From: Rhodocyclus purpureus
Lineage (GTDB): Bacteria; Pseudomonadota; Gammaproteobacteria; Burkholderiales; Rhodocyclaceae
Length of the DNA stretch: 55,334 nucleotides
Direction of reading: 5' to 3'
NCBI RefSeq assembly: GCF_016653115.1
Contig: NZ_NHRX01000068.1
Coordinates: 1-55,334, forward strand
The translations under genes were made by a program, and so were the position numbers. This document shows positions 19,624 through 29,136 of the stretch, piece by piece. A model generated the notes under the pieces. That model saw only the letters and a list, made by a program, of their open reading frames with translations, was not told where the DNA came from and searched no databases. How positions within the stretch are numbered: position 1 is the first letter of the stretch; every line of letters starts with the position of its first letter.

Positions 19624-20355
19624 TCAGGCACGGACTTCCTCGCGTGCCGAGAGCTCGCCCTTCTCCAGGTGCATGATCGCGTGCGCGTGTTGCGCGGCGC
19701 GGCTGTCGTGCGTGACCATGACGATCGTCTTGCCGATCTCGTCGTTCAGCCGCTGCATCAGGCGCAGGATGTCGCTTGCCGATTCGCGGTCGAGGTCGCC
19801 GGTCGGCTCGTCGGCGACGATCAGCGTCGGGTCGGTGATCAGCGCGCGCGCGATGGCGACGCGCTGCTGCTGGCCGCCAGACAGTTCGGAGGGCGCGTGC
19901 TCGGCACGCTCGGCGAGGCCGACCATTTCCAGCGCCAAGAGGGCGCGCTCACGGCGCTCGCGCTTCCCCATGTCCTTCAGCAGCAGCGGCAGTTCGACGT
20001 TCTCGAGCGCCGACAGCACCGGCATCAGGTTGTAGAACTGGAAGATGAAGCCGACGTTGCGCGCGCGCCAGTCGGCGAGTTCGGCTTCGTCGAGCTGGCC
20101 GATATCCTCGCCGGCGACGATCAGCTGGCCGGAATCGGGGCGGTCGATGCCGGCGATCAGGTTGAGCAGCGTGCTCTTGCCCGACCCCGACGGCCCCATC
20201 AGCGCGAGGAACTCGCCCTTGCCGATGTCGAAACTGATGCCGCCGAGGACCGGGACCTGCTGCTGGCCACGCCGGTAGGTCTTGACGATGTCGCGCAGCG
20301 AAATCAGCGGCGAGGCGAGCGCAGCAACGCCGGGAAACGCGAGCGGAGCGCTCAT
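19624..20355 (-). CDS. ABC exporter ATP-binding protein (MacB/LolD-type)
   Basis: A 243-residue ATPase with all motifs: Walker A GPSGSGKSTLLNLIAG, Q-loop FIFQFYNLMPVLSALEN, signature ELSGGQQQRVAIARAL, Walker B TLIVADEPTGDLD, H-loop VMVTHDSRAA. The ENVELPL stretch is typical of the LolD/MacB class that powers periplasmic, mechanotransmitting exporters. Its ATG overlaps the adaptor stop by four bases (ATGA at 20352-20355). Confidence 0.95.
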   Translation of the reverse strand: MSAPLAFPGVAALASPLISLRDIVKTYRRGQQQVPVLGGISFDIGKGEFLALMGPSGSGKSTLLNLIAGIDRPDSGQLIVAGEDIGQLDEAELADWRARNVGFIFQFYNLMPVLSALENVELPLLLKDMGKRERRERALLALEMVGLAERAEHAPSELSGGQQQRVAIARALITDPTLIVADEPTGDLDRESASDILRLMQRLNDEIGKTIVMVTHDSRAAQHAHAIMHLEKGELSAREEVRA

Positions 20356-21512
20356 TTCTGCTCCACGCGCACCCGGTCGCCGTCCTGCAGGCCTTCGGCC
20401 GGGCGCAGGATCGCCTTGTCGCCCGGCTTGACGCCGCTGACGACGACGAGCTCGTTGATCGTCTGGCCGACCTCGACCGGAACCAGCCTGGCACGGCCGT
20501 CGCTGACCAGGAACAGCGCACGCAGCCCGCCGCGCTCGACCAGCGCATCCTGCGCGACCGCGATCAGCGGCTTGCGCTCGTCGGCGGCGGGCTCCTTGTC
20601 GAGGAAGGCGATCTTGGCGCTCATCTCCGGCAGCACGTCGGGGTCGCGGTCGAGGAAGCGGACCTTGACCAGCACGCTCGCCTTGCTGCGATCCACCGTC
20701 GGCACGGTACGGCTGACGACGCCGCGCAAACGACGGTCGGGGAAGGCGTCGAGCTGGATCTCGCACGGCTGGCCGACGCTGATCTTCGAAAGATTCACTT
20801 CGGAGACGTCGGCTTCGACTTCGAGCGTGTCCATGTCGGCCATCGTCACTACCGCCCCCTTGCTTTCCAAAGCCGAGGAGAAGGGCGTGATCACGTCGCC
20901 GACGTTGGCCGACTTGGTCAGCACGACGCCGTCGAAGGGCGCACGGATCTGCGTCTGGTCGACCGACACCTGCGCCGCGCGCTGGTTGGCCTGGGCCACG
21001 GCGAGTGCCGCACGCGCCTTGTCGAGCCGCGCCTGCGCCGAATCGAGCGCCGACCCGGAGACGTAGTTCTGCGCGGCGAGGTCGCGCGCACGCTGGTAGG
21101 CGCGTTCGGCATCGGCGAGTTCGGCGCGCGCCGAGAGCACGTTCGCCGCCGCCTGCTCGACCTGCGCGACCATGTCGCGATTCTCGACGCGGGCGATCAG
21201 CTGTCCCTTGCGCACGCGGCTGCCTTCGACGACGCCGAGCCATTCCAGGCGCCCGGTCGCCTTCGACGCGACCGACGCCTTGCGCTGCGCGACGACGTAG
21301 CCGGCGGCATTCAACAGCGTCGACGCCTGATACGGATAGGCGGTGGTGACGCTGACCGTGTCGACAGTCTTCTCGCCGGACACGTAAGTCATCGCCACAG
21401 CGACCGCGGCGAGCACGGCCGCCCCGATCGCCCATGGCTGCCAGTTGAAGCGACGGGTCCGCACAGGCGAATTGCGGTCGATGGTCAGACGGGAAATATC
21501 CGTTTCGGACAT
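20352..21512 (-). CDS. MacA-like periplasmic adaptor of ABC exporter
   Basis: A 386-residue HlyD/MacA-type adaptor. One N-terminal helix (WAIGAAVLAAVAVAMTYV), first lipoyl half (ASKATGRLEWLGVVEGSRVRKGQ), a coiled-coil hairpin (about 120-195, with NVLSARAELADAERAYQRAR), second lipoyl half (RAPFDGVVLTKSANVGDVI), then a beta-barrel. It heads a four-gene unit (adaptor, ATPase, two permeases) like MacAB/DevBCA exporters. Candidate cargos for such systems include antimicrobials, lipids and lipoproteins; nothing here decides among them. No TolC homologue is nearby. Confidence 0.9.
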   Translation of the reverse strand: MSETDISRLTIDRNSPVRTRRFNWQPWAIGAAVLAAVAVAMTYVSGEKTVDTVSVTTAYPYQASTLLNAAGYVVAQRKASVASKATGRLEWLGVVEGSRVRKGQLIARVENRDMVAQVEQAAANVLSARAELADAERAYQRARDLAAQNYVSGSALDSAQARLDKARAALAVAQANQRAAQVSVDQTQIRAPFDGVVLTKSANVGDVITPFSSALESKGAVVTMADMDTLEVEADVSEVNLSKISVGQPCEIQLDAFPDRRLRGVVSRTVPTVDRSKASVLVKVRFLDRDPDVLPEMSAKIAFLDKEPAADERKPLIAVAQDALVERGGLRALFLVSDGRARLVPVEVGQTINELVVVSGVKPGDKAILRPAEGLQDGDRVRVEQK

Positions 21513-21680
21513 GGGTGAGCGATCACTCTGAGGCAGGATTGCACGATTATACGCTAGTGCCCATGGGCATTTCCGCGGCCGGCCAATCGCTGCCGGGGAG
21601 GCCCGCAGCTTGCCCAGGCCCCCGCGCTGGTGCGAAGATTGGCTGCCCGCTTCCCATCATGCCCACCAAGGAAGGCCCGC

Positions 21681-22373
21681 ATGCACGGACACCGTCCTGC
21701 CATCAACATCGAGGCGCTGCTCGCGCACGTACCGCTGTTCAAGGGGCTCTCGCCCGAAGAAATCTCCCGCCTCGCCCGCGGCACGCGCGACCTCTCCGTC
21801 TTGCGTGGCGAACTGCTGTTCAACAAGGGCGACATCCCGACCGGCATGCACCTCGTCGTCTATGGGCAGGTCAAGCTCGCCTTCACCTCGCCGCAAGGCG
21901 GCGAGAAAGTCGTCGAGATCCTGGGCCAGGGCGAGACCTTCGGCGAGGCGGTGATGTTCATGGACAAGCCCTACATCGTGCACGCGCAGGCCCTGTGCGA
22001 CTCGCTGCTGCTGCACGTGTCCAAGTCCGCGATCCTCGACGAGATGGACAAGGACCCCGGGCTCGCGCGCAAGATGATCGCCGGACTGTCGCTGCGCCTG
22101 CATCAGGTGATCAGCGACGTCGAGTCCTTCTCGCTGCAGTCGGCGCGCCAGCGGATCATCGGCTACCTGCTGCGCGACGTCGCCGACGACGCGACGGAGA
22201 CGGCGACGATCACGCTGCCGACGCAGAAGGGGGTCATCGCCTCGCGCCTGAACGTCACCCACGAGCACTTCTCGCGCATCCTGCAGGAACTGTCGCAGCA
22301 AGGCCTGCTCAAGGTCGACGGCCGCCGCATCGACATCGCCAACGTCGCCGCCCTGCGCCGCTACGAAGGATGA
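21681..22373 (+). CDS. Crp/Fnr-family transcriptional regulator
   Basis: A 230-residue regulator: cyclic-nucleotide-type beta-roll at about 20-130 (LFNKGDIPTGMHLVVYGQVKL, GQGETFGEAVMF), a dimerisation helix around 135-165 and a C-terminal winged helix whose recognition region is GVIASRLNVTHEHFSRILQEL. The N-terminus lacks the cysteine cluster of true Fnr and the effector-pocket residues do not spell cAMP-binding Crp, so it is closest to Dnr/NarR-like members that may sense NO or redox. The start at 21681 follows AAGGAAGG. It is divergent from the ABC exporter operon (168-bp gap), which it might control; that is inference. Confidence 0.88.
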   Translation: MHGHRPAINIEALLAHVPLFKGLSPEEISRLARGTRDLSVLRGELLFNKGDIPTGMHLVVYGQVKLAFTSPQGGEKVVEILGQGETFGEAVMFMDKPYIVHAQALCDSLLLHVSKSAILDEMDKDPGLARKMIAGLSLRLHQVISDVESFSLQSARQRIIGYLLRDVADDATETATITLPTQKGVIASRLNVTHEHFSRILQELSQQGLLKVDGRRIDIANVAALRRYEG

Positions 22374-22484
22374 TTGCGGCCAGTCTATACTTGATGAATC
22401 CCTATCTTCCGGACAAGCGCGGTGCCGGATCTGTCACGTCGGCGAGGTGACGGCAAGAGCCTCTCTTTGGTTAGAATCGCGCGC

Positions 22485-24044
22485 ATGGCACTCGAAACCG
22501 AAATCAAGCTCGCGCTGCCGCCGCGCGCCGCAACCCGGCTGCTGCGCCACCCGCTGCTCGCCGCGACGACGCCGCGGCGGCAACGGCTGGACAACGTCTA
22601 TTACGACACCCCCGAGCTCGCACTGCTCAAGGCGCTGGTCGCCGTCCGCCATCGCCGGCAGGGGCGCCAGCACCTGCTGACGGTGAAGAGCGCCGCGCCC
22701 GCGGTCGGCGGTCTCGCCCGGCGCAACGAATGGGAGGCGCCCTGCACCCCCGGCGAATTCGACTTCGGCGGGATCGACGTCCCCGAACTGCGGCAACGGC
22801 TCGAAGCGCTGCGCGAGTCGCTGCTGCCGGCCTTCCGCACCGACTTCACCCGGCTGGCCTGGATCGTCGAACCGCGTCCCGGCGCGCGCGTCGAGATCGC
22901 CTTCGACCGCGGCGACATCCGTGCAGGCGACCGCCGCGAGGCGATCTGCGAACTCGAACTCGAATTGCTCGACGGCGAGGTCGCCGACCTGTTCACGCTC
23001 GCGCAGACGCTGCAGGAAACGCTGCCGCTGCACCCGGCGACGGCGAGCAAGGCCGAACGCGGCTACCGCCTGTTTGTCGGCGAGCGCGCCGCGCCGACAC
23101 CGGTCAAGGCCAGGGCCGTCGCACTCGACGGGAGCATGAGCAGCAGCGACGCCTTCGTCGCCGTCGCACTGTCCTGCCTCGCACACCTGCAGGGCAACGA
23201 AGCCGGCGTCGGCAGCAGCGACGACCCCGAATTCATCCACCAGGCACGCGTCGCCATCCGCCGCCTGCGTTCGGCGCTGCGCGTCTGGCGCCCCCTCCTG
23301 CCCGCAAGCTTCGTCGATCTCGACGCGCGCTGGCGAACGCTCGCCGTCGCGCTCGGCGACGCGCGCAACCTCGACGTCTTCGTCGGCGAGACGCTGCCGC
23401 CGCTGCTCAAAGCCTTCCCCGAGTGCAAGGCCACGGCCCGCCTGCGCCGGCACGCGGAAAGCTGCCGCGAGGAGAGCCGCAAGGCGGCGCGCAGCGCGCT
23501 CTCCGCCAGCGAGTACTCGCGCCTCCTGCTCGACACCACCGCAGCGGCGCTGGCTCTGGCCGGCGGGCAAGCTCGGGGCAGTGAAACGCAGCCGGGAAAT
23601 GTGCCGGAGCGTAAAGGCGCGCCGGAGTCCAAAGCCGTCAGGCTGAAGGACTTCGCGCGCGACTGCCTCGGCCGCAACGCCCGCCGCGTCAGCCGCCTGG
23701 CAGCGACGGCGCAGGGTGGCGACGCGGCGACGCGTCACCGTCTGCGCATCGCGCTCAAGCGCCTGCGCTACGCGACCGAGTTCTTCACCCCGATCCTCCC
23801 CGACAAGAAAGTGCGGCGCTACGTCAGCGCGGCCGCCGCGCTGCAGGAACTACTCGGGGAGATGAACGATCTCGCCGTCGCCAGCGAACTCCTCGCCCGC
23901 TCGCCGAGTACCGCGCACAGCCCGCTCGCGCGTGGCTGGCTCGCCGGACGCAACGAACTCATGCAGCGCGAAATCGACACCGCGATCACCGCCTTCGTGC
24001 GCAAGGCACGGCCGTGGAAGAAGGCGAAGAAGCGCTCCGGCTGA
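22485..24044 (+). CDS. CYTH-CHAD domain protein (inorganic triphosphatase-like, polyphosphate-associated)
   Basis: A 519-residue two-domain protein. Residues 1-200 form a CYTH domain beginning with the ExExK-type signature (ALETEIKLAL) and rich in acidic/basic strand pairs that bind triphosphate (AVRHRRQGRQHLLTVKS, CELELELLDGE). Residues about 225-510 are a CHAD domain with its histidine/arginine helices (IHQARVAIRRLRSALRVWRP; RHRLRIALKRLRYATEFF). CHAD domains are known to bind polyphosphate and CYTH domains to hydrolyse tripolyphosphate. The ATG is only eight bases after a TAGAAT box (22472-22477), so the mRNA could be leaderless. sixA follows after 14 bases in the same operon. Confidence 0.9.
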   Translation: MALETEIKLALPPRAATRLLRHPLLAATTPRRQRLDNVYYDTPELALLKALVAVRHRRQGRQHLLTVKSAAPAVGGLARRNEWEAPCTPGEFDFGGIDVPELRQRLEALRESLLPAFRTDFTRLAWIVEPRPGARVEIAFDRGDIRAGDRREAICELELELLDGEVADLFTLAQTLQETLPLHPATASKAERGYRLFVGERAAPTPVKARAVALDGSMSSSDAFVAVALSCLAHLQGNEAGVGSSDDPEFIHQARVAIRRLRSALRVWRPLLPASFVDLDARWRTLAVALGDARNLDVFVGETLPPLLKAFPECKATARLRRHAESCREESRKAARSALSASEYSRLLLDTTAAALALAGGQARGSETQPGNVPERKGAPESKAVRLKDFARDCLGRNARRVSRLAATAQGGDAATRHRLRIALKRLRYATEFFTPILPDKKVRRYVSAAAALQELLGEMNDLAVASELLARSPSTAHSPLARGWLAGRNELMQREIDTAITAFVRKARPWKKAKKRSG

Positions 24045-24058
24045 ACAAGGAGAAGACG

Positions 24059-24556
24059 ATGGACTTGCTGCTGTGGCGTCACGCCGAAGCCGAAGATGGG
24101 TTTCCCGACCAGGAGAGGCGGCTGACGCCGCGCGGCGAGAAGGAGGCGCGGCAGATGGCTGCCTGGCTGAAGGCGCACGCGCCGAAGCAGCTGCACATCA
24201 TCGTCAGCCCGGCCGTGCGCTGCCAGCAGACGGCCGGCGCGCTCGGCCTGCCGTTCGCGACGAGCGCGCAGCTATCGACCGACGCCGACGTCACCGACCT
24301 CCTCGCCGCAGCCGGCTGGACCGGGAACACCGGGCAGGATGCTGCCGGAAAACGCGCCAGCGACGAGGGGAGGCGCGCCGTGCTCGTCGTCGGCCACCAG
24401 CCCACCCTCGGCCGCGTCGCGGCGCTGCTGCTCGGCGGCAGGGAAAGCGAGTGGTCGGTGAAGAAAGGCGCGGTGTGGTGGCTGTCGCGCCGCGTCCGGC
24501 AGGGCGAAGCGCAAACGGTGCTGCGCGCCGTCGTTGCGCCGGAACACATAAGTTAG
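24059..24556 (+). CDS. sixA: SixA-type phosphohistidine phosphatase
   Basis: A 165-residue histidine-phosphatase-fold protein with the RHG-equivalent motif as LLWRHAEAED (nucleophile His8), LTPRGEKEARQMA, the substrate-pocket IVSPAVRCQQTA and the second His in VVGHQPTLGRVA. Short SixA proteins remove phosphate from histidine in phosphorelay or PTS-type proteins. The start at 24059 is preferred to an upstream in-frame ATG because of the AAGGAGAAG ribosome site. It is co-transcribed with the CYTH-CHAD gene, a recurrent pairing. Confidence 0.85.
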   Translation: MDLLLWRHAEAEDGFPDQERRLTPRGEKEARQMAAWLKAHAPKQLHIIVSPAVRCQQTAGALGLPFATSAQLSTDADVTDLLAAAGWTGNTGQDAAGKRASDEGRRAVLVVGHQPTLGRVAALLLGGRESEWSVKKGAVWWLSRRVRQGEAQTVLRAVVAPEHIS

Positions 24557-24559
24557 GGG

Positions 24560-24587
24560 GACGGCATACGCAATCAAGTATGCCGTC
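24560..24587. terminator. Hairpin between convergent sixA and terC
   Basis: A perfect inverted repeat, GACGGCATAC / GTATGCCGTC around an eight-base loop, directly after the sixA stop. There is no long T-run, so its strength as an intrinsic terminator is uncertain, but the position between convergent genes fits. Confidence 0.6.
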
Positions 24588-24609
24588 TCCTTACGCTACG
24601 CCCCCACGC

Positions 24610-25314
24610 TCACTCCAGGGTGATGTCGCGCTCACTGGCTTTCTGACGCTTCGCCAGCCAGAGGCCGGTGCCGACCACCAGCAGCACGCCGGCGACCGGG
24701 GCTGCATGCGACGCCAGCGGTGCGGTCGCGGCCAGCCACTCCTTCCAGAAGTTGTCGGCGACGATCATGTCGCCGGCGACCCAGCCGAGCAGGCCGGCAC
24801 CGCCGATGACGATCCACGGGTGCTTTTCCATGAGCTTCAGGATCAGCTGGCTCGACCAGACGATCAGCGGGATGCTCACCAGGAGGCCGAAGATCAGCAG
24901 GTAGATGTTGTCCTTGGCGGCAGCGGCGACGCCGACGACGTTGTCGAGGCTCATCACGAAGTCGGCGATGATGATCGTGCGGATCGCACCGAACAGGTGG
25001 TTGGCCGGCTGGATGTCGTGCCCCTCCTCGTCCTCGGGCAGGAGCAGCTGGATGCCGATCCACAGCAGCAGCAGTCCGCCGACGATCTTCAGCCCGGGGA
25101 AGGCGAGCAGGCCGACCGCGAAGAAGGTGAGCACGACGCGCAGGCCGATCGCACCGGAAACGCCCCAGAAGATACCCTTCTTCTTTTGCTCGGGCGGCAG
25201 GTTCCGGCAGGCGAGCGCGATCACCACCGCGTTGTCCCCGGAGAGGACAAGGTCGATCAGGATGATTTGTACGACGGCCGTCCAGAAGCCGGGGTCGTTG
25301 AACATTTCGAGCAT
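24610..25314 (-). CDS. TerC/YjbE-family integral membrane protein
   Basis: A 234-residue multi-helix protein of the TerC family. Conserved acidic signatures within helices are LIDLVLSGDNAVVIALA and IIIADFVMSLDNVVGVAAAA, which mark this family and are thought to handle metal ions, Mn2+ export among them. A cytoplasmic acidic loop (LLPEDEEGHDIQ) separates the halves. The ATG at 25314 (MLEMFND) is preferred; an in-frame ATG at 25347 would add an 11-residue basic extension. It lies 173 bases downstream of mrp on the same strand. Tellurite resistance cannot be inferred from the name. Confidence 0.88.
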   Translation of the reverse strand: MLEMFNDPGFWTAVVQIILIDLVLSGDNAVVIALACRNLPPEQKKKGIFWGVSGAIGLRVVLTFFAVGLLAFPGLKIVGGLLLLWIGIQLLLPEDEEGHDIQPANHLFGAIRTIIIADFVMSLDNVVGVAAAAKDNIYLLIFGLLVSIPLIVWSSQLILKLMEKHPWIVIGGAGLLGWVAGDMIVADNFWKEWLAATAPLASHAAPVAGVLLVVGTGLWLAKRQKASERDITLE

Positions 25315-25487
25315 GTTGCGGTCACCGACGCGGCGCCGCGGCGCCACGAGAAGGGAAGAGGAGTTTCATTGCGGGCGGATTCTACAGGGAAGTTTCGTGG
25401 GTCGGGTTGGCGCAACGTAACCCGAGATGATGACCGGCACTTGTCACCGGCACGGCACCGCTGCGCCGGTACGGCAGCTGACGGCGA

Positions 25488-26579
25488 TCAGGTGTTCTGC
25501 ACGACGATGTTCGGGAAGCGCGCGCTCATGTCCTTGGCGCGTTCGCCGACCTTGACCGCGACGCGGCGGGCGATCGCACGGTAGATGTCGGCGGCCTTCG
25601 ACTCGGGGGCGCCGACCACCGTCGGCCGGCCGGCGTCGGCGAGTTCGCGGATCGAGCGGTCGAGCGGCAGCGAGCCGAGCAGTTCGACCTTGTAGTCGGC
25701 GGCCATGCGTTCGCCGCCGCCCTCGCCGAAGATGTGCTCGGCGTGACCGCAGTTCGAGCAGATGTGGATGCTCATGTTCTCGACCAGGCCGAGGATCGGG
25801 ATGCCGACCTTCTCGAACATGGCCAGCCCCTTGCGCGCGTCCAGGAGTGCGATGTCCTGCGGCGTGGTGACGATCACCGCACCGGTGACCGGGAACTTCT
25901 GCGCCAGGGTGAGCTGCGTGTCGCCGGTTCCGGGTGGCATGTCGACGATCAGGTAGTCGATGTCCTGCCAGCGCGTCTGGCGCAACAACTGCTCCAAGGT
26001 CTGCGCCACCATCGGCCCGCGCCAGACCATTGGCGCGTCCTCATCGACCAGGAAGCCGATCGACATCGCCTGCAGGCCGAAGGCTTCGAGCGGCTCCATC
26101 GTCTTGCCGTCGACGCTCTCGGGCTGCTGGCCGCCGAGACCGAGCATCTGCGGCAGCGAGGGGCCGTAAATGTCGGCGTCGAGGACGCCGACGCGGGCGC
26201 CTTCCTGCGCCAGCGCGAGCGCCAGGTTGACCGCGGTCGCGCTCTTGCCGACGCCGCCCTTGCCCGAGGCGACGGCGACGATGTTCTTGACGCCGTCGAG
26301 CGGCTTCAGGCCGCGCTGCACCGCGTGCGCGACGATCTTCGTCCTCACCACGACTTCGACCTCGCTGACGCCGGGCAGTGCCGCGACGCGCTCGCGCACG
26401 GCAAGGCGGATCGCCGCGTGCCGCGACTGCGCCGGGATCGGCAGCTCGATCTCGAGCGCGACGTTGCCGCCATCGACGCGGACGTTCTTCAGCGCGCGCG
26501 CGGCGACGTAGTCCTTCTGCAGATCGGGGTCGATCAGTCCGGCGAGCGCCGCGGTGACGGTTTCGGGGGTGACGGTCAT
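25488..26579 (-). CDS. apbC: Mrp/ApbC-family Fe-S cluster carrier ATPase
   Basis: A 363-residue P-loop protein that holds and transfers [4Fe-4S] clusters. Residues 1-90 form the MIP18/DUF59-like domain (LIDPDLQKDYV). The deviant Walker A is VASGKGGVGKSATAVNLA, followed by LDADIYGPSLPQML, VDMPPGTGDTQLTL and the metal-binding CxxC in NMSIHICSNCGHAEHIFG. Length and motifs match bacterial Mrp. It is divergent from metG, the standard neighbour pairing (metG-mrp) in many proteobacteria. Confidence 0.95.
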   Translation of the reverse strand: MTVTPETVTAALAGLIDPDLQKDYVAARALKNVRVDGGNVALEIELPIPAQSRHAAIRLAVRERVAALPGVSEVEVVVRTKIVAHAVQRGLKPLDGVKNIVAVASGKGGVGKSATAVNLALALAQEGARVGVLDADIYGPSLPQMLGLGGQQPESVDGKTMEPLEAFGLQAMSIGFLVDEDAPMVWRGPMVAQTLEQLLRQTRWQDIDYLIVDMPPGTGDTQLTLAQKFPVTGAVIVTTPQDIALLDARKGLAMFEKVGIPILGLVENMSIHICSNCGHAEHIFGEGGGERMAADYKVELLGSLPLDRSIRELADAGRPTVVGAPESKAADIYRAIARRVAVKVGERAKDMSARFPNIVVQNT

Positions 26580-26764
26580 GTTTTCCTCTCGGGATTCGTC
26601 GGGCTAATGAAATACCTGATCATTTTACTCCGGTTTAGTTCCTCGATCACCTGCAGACTTGCGCGCGCGGGCGACGCGCCGCAAACCGCTCCCACACGCA
26701 GCGACGGCAGGCGGCCGCAGTTTGTTAGAATGACCCTTTCGTAACATTCGGCATCGTCACGCCC
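26580..26764. promoter_or_regulatory. Divergent mrp / metG promoter region
   Basis: 185 bases between divergent genes. For metG, TTAGAAT at about 26725-26731 is a likely -10, placing the start about 25 bases before the ATG. For mrp, the AT-rich stretch around 26605-26640 holds several -10-like hexamers. No riboswitch or T-box was recognised. Confidence 0.4.
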
Positions 26765-28918
26765 ATGACCCGCAAGATCCTCGTCACCTCCGCCCTGCCC
26801 TACGCCAACGGCTCGATCCACCTGGGTCATCTCGTCGAATACATCCAGACCGACGTCTGGGTGCGCTTCCAGAAGATGCGCGGCAACGCGTGCTGGTACG
26901 TCTGCGCCGACGACACGCACGGGACGCCGGTGATGCTGCGCGCCGAGAAGGAAGGCATCAGCCCCGAGGCGCTGGTCGAGCGCGTGCGCGGCGAGCACAT
27001 GCGCGACTTCGCCGGCTTCCACGTCGGCTTCGACAACTACTACAGCACGCACTCGGAAGAGACGCGCCACTTCGCCAACGAGATCTACCGGCGCCTGAAG
27101 GACAAAGGCCTGATCGAGGCGCGCACCATCGAGCAGTACTTCGATCCGGTGAAGTCGATCTTCCTGCCCGACCGCTTCATCAAGGGCGAGTGTCCGCAGT
27201 GCCACGCCAAGGACCAGTACGGCGACAACTGCGAGGCCTGCGGTGCCGCCTACGCGCCGACCGACCTGATCGAACCGTACTCGGCGGTGTCCGGCGCCAA
27301 GCCCGAACTGCGCCATTCCGAGCACTATTTCTTCCGCCTGTCCGACCCGCGCTGCGAGGAATTCCTGCGCGCCTACACGGGCAAGGACTCGGGCGTGCTG
27401 CAGACCGAGGCCGGCAACAAGATGCAGGAATGGCTCGGCGAGCCCGGCGAGCACAAGCTGACCGACTGGGACATCTCGCGCGACGCGCCCTACTTCGGCT
27501 TCGAAATCCCCGACGCCCCCGGCAAGTACTTCTACGTCTGGCTCGACGCGCCGATCGGCTACATGGGCTCGTTCAAGAACCTGTGCGACCGCCAGGGCAT
27601 GGACTTCGACGAGTACTGGAAGAAGGACTCTGCCGCCGAGCTCTACCACTTCATCGGCAAGGACATCCTCTACTTCCACGCACTGTTCTGGCCGGCCGAA
27701 CTCGCGCACGCCGACTACCGCACGCCGACGAAGATTTTCGCGCACGGCTTCCTCACCGTCGACGGCGCCAAGATGTCGAAGTCGCGCGGCACCTTCATCA
27801 CCGCCGAGAGCTACCTCGCGCAGAAGCTCGACCCGGAATGGCTGCGCTACTACTACGCGGCCAAGCTGTCGGCGAGCATGGAGGACATCGACCTCAACCT
27901 CGACGACTTCATCGCGCGCGTCAATTCCGACCTGGTCGGCAAGTTCGTGAACATCGCCAGCCGCTCGGCCGGCTTCATCAGCAAGCGCTTCGGCGGCCGC
28001 CTCGCGCCCTGCGACGTCGAGCTGCCCGCCTGGCAGGCGGTGGCAAAGCACGCGCCGTCGATCGCCGAACACTTCGAGGCACGCGAGTACGGCAAGGCGC
28101 TGCGCGAGATCATGGCGCTCGCCGACGCCGCCAACCAGTACGTCGACAGCGTCAAGCCCTGGGAACTCGCCAAGCAGGAAGGCCGCGAGCTCGAACTGCA
28201 CGCCGCCTGCAGCAACGCGCTCAACCTCTTCCGCCAGATCGCCATCCTGTTGAAGCCGGTGCTGCCCGCGCTGGCGAGCAAGGTCGAGGCCTTCTTCAAC
28301 TGCGCCCCCTTCGCCTGGAACGACGTCGGCCAGCCGCTCGCCGCCGGCCACGAGATCAACCCCTACCAGCACCTGATGACACGCGCCGACAAGAAGCAGA
28401 TCGACGCGCTCGTCGCCGCCAACCGCGAGTCGCTGGCACCTGCCGAGGCGCCGGCCGAGGTGGCGGCCGAAGCCATCGCGAGCGGAAAGGCCGCTGCCAC
28501 CTCTTCCACCACCTCTTCCGCCAAGACCACCATGACAGAATCTGCCGCCACTCCCGCTGCCGCCGCTCCTTCAGTCTCGCCGACCATCGCCATCGACGAC
28601 TTCATGAAGCTCGACCTGCGCATCGCGCGCATCGCCGACGCCGGACCGGTCGAGGGCGCCGAGAAGCTGATCCGCCTGTCGCTCGACCTCGGTCCGCTCG
28701 GCACGCGCCAGGTCTTCGCCGGGATCAAGTCGGCGTACGACCCGGCGAGCCTGATCGGCCGGATGACCGTGATGGTCGCCAACCTGGCACCGCGCAAGAT
28801 GCGCTTCGGCCTCTCCGAAGGCATGGTGCTGGCCGCCTCCGACGGCGAGGGCGGCGCACCCGGCATCTACCTGCTCGCCCCCGACGCCGGCGCGCAGCCG
28901 GGGATGCGGGTCAAGTAA
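26765..28918 (+). CDS. metG: Methionyl-tRNA synthetase
   Basis: A 717-residue class I synthetase charging tRNA-Met. [18 protein letters not shown] carries the HIGH motif (HLGH), the zinc knuckle is formed by four Cys in [34 protein letters not shown] is the methionine pocket and KMSKS is at residues 336-340. The anticodon-binding helical domain runs about 390-550. A Ser/Thr/Ala-rich linker (about 570-605) leads to a C-terminal tRNA-binding (EMAP/Trbp111-like) domain starting at [14 protein letters not shown], used for dimerisation. Full-length and intact. Confidence 0.97.
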   Translation: MTRKILVTSALPYANGSIHLGHLVEYIQTDVWVRFQKMRGNACWYVCADDTHGTPVMLRAEKEGISPEALVERVRGEHMRDFAGFHVGFDNYYSTHSEETRHFANEIYRRLKDKGLIEARTIEQYFDPVKSIFLPDRFIKGECPQCHAKDQYGDNCEACGAAYAPTDLIEPYSAVSGAKPELRHSEHYFFRLSDPRCEEFLRAYTGKDSGVLQTEAGNKMQEWLGEPGEHKLTDWDISRDAPYFGFEIPDAPGKYFYVWLDAPIGYMGSFKNLCDRQGMDFDEYWKKDSAAELYHFIGKDILYFHALFWPAELAHADYRTPTKIFAHGFLTVDGAKMSKSRGTFITAESYLAQKLDPEWLRYYYAAKLSASMEDIDLNLDDFIARVNSDLVGKFVNIASRSAGFISKRFGGRLAPCDVELPAWQAVAKHAPSIAEHFEAREYGKALREIMALADAANQYVDSVKPWELAKQEGRELELHAACSNALNLFRQIAILLKPVLPALASKVEAFFNCAPFAWNDVGQPLAAGHEINPYQHLMTRADKKQIDALVAANRESLAPAEAPAEVAAEAIASGKAAATSSTTSSAKTTMTESAATPAAAAPSVSPTIAIDDFMKLDLRIARIADAGPVEGAEKLIRLSLDLGPLGTRQVFAGIKSAYDPASLIGRMTVMVANLAPRKMRFGLSEGMVLAASDGEGGAPGIYLLAPDAGAQPGMRVK

Positions 28919-28952
28919 GCGCTTCGAGTAAGCCAGCGGTAAGCCCGATGCG

Positions 28953-29084
28953 GTCATTGCGAGGCGCGCAGCGCCGTGGCAATCCAGTTCGTTCTTCCGT
29001 CTCCATGCCCTTGCCAGCCATCCACGGGCGACCCGAGAGCAGCCTCAGGCACTGGATCGCCACGCCCTGCGGGCTCGCGATGAC
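28953..29084 (+). repeat. Dispersed palindromic repeat, copy 3
   Basis: The same family as at 3261 and 3424, same orientation, 132 bp. It starts GTCATTGCGAGGCGCGCAGC and ends GGGCTCGCGATGAC, with a different loop (GCCATCCACGGGCGACCC). It lies between metG and the Ehr-like operon, where it could act as a terminator-like hairpin. Confidence 0.85.
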
Positions 29085-29136
29085 AGGCTGCAGTTCCTGC
29101 CAGCACTTCGCGGTTTCACGGTAACGAGGAACGACG

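Noticed and set aside
25315-25487. Possible Mn2+ riboswitch upstream of terC
   Set aside because: I could not find the paired conserved loops of the yybP-ykoY motif, and the gap follows mrp on the same strand.
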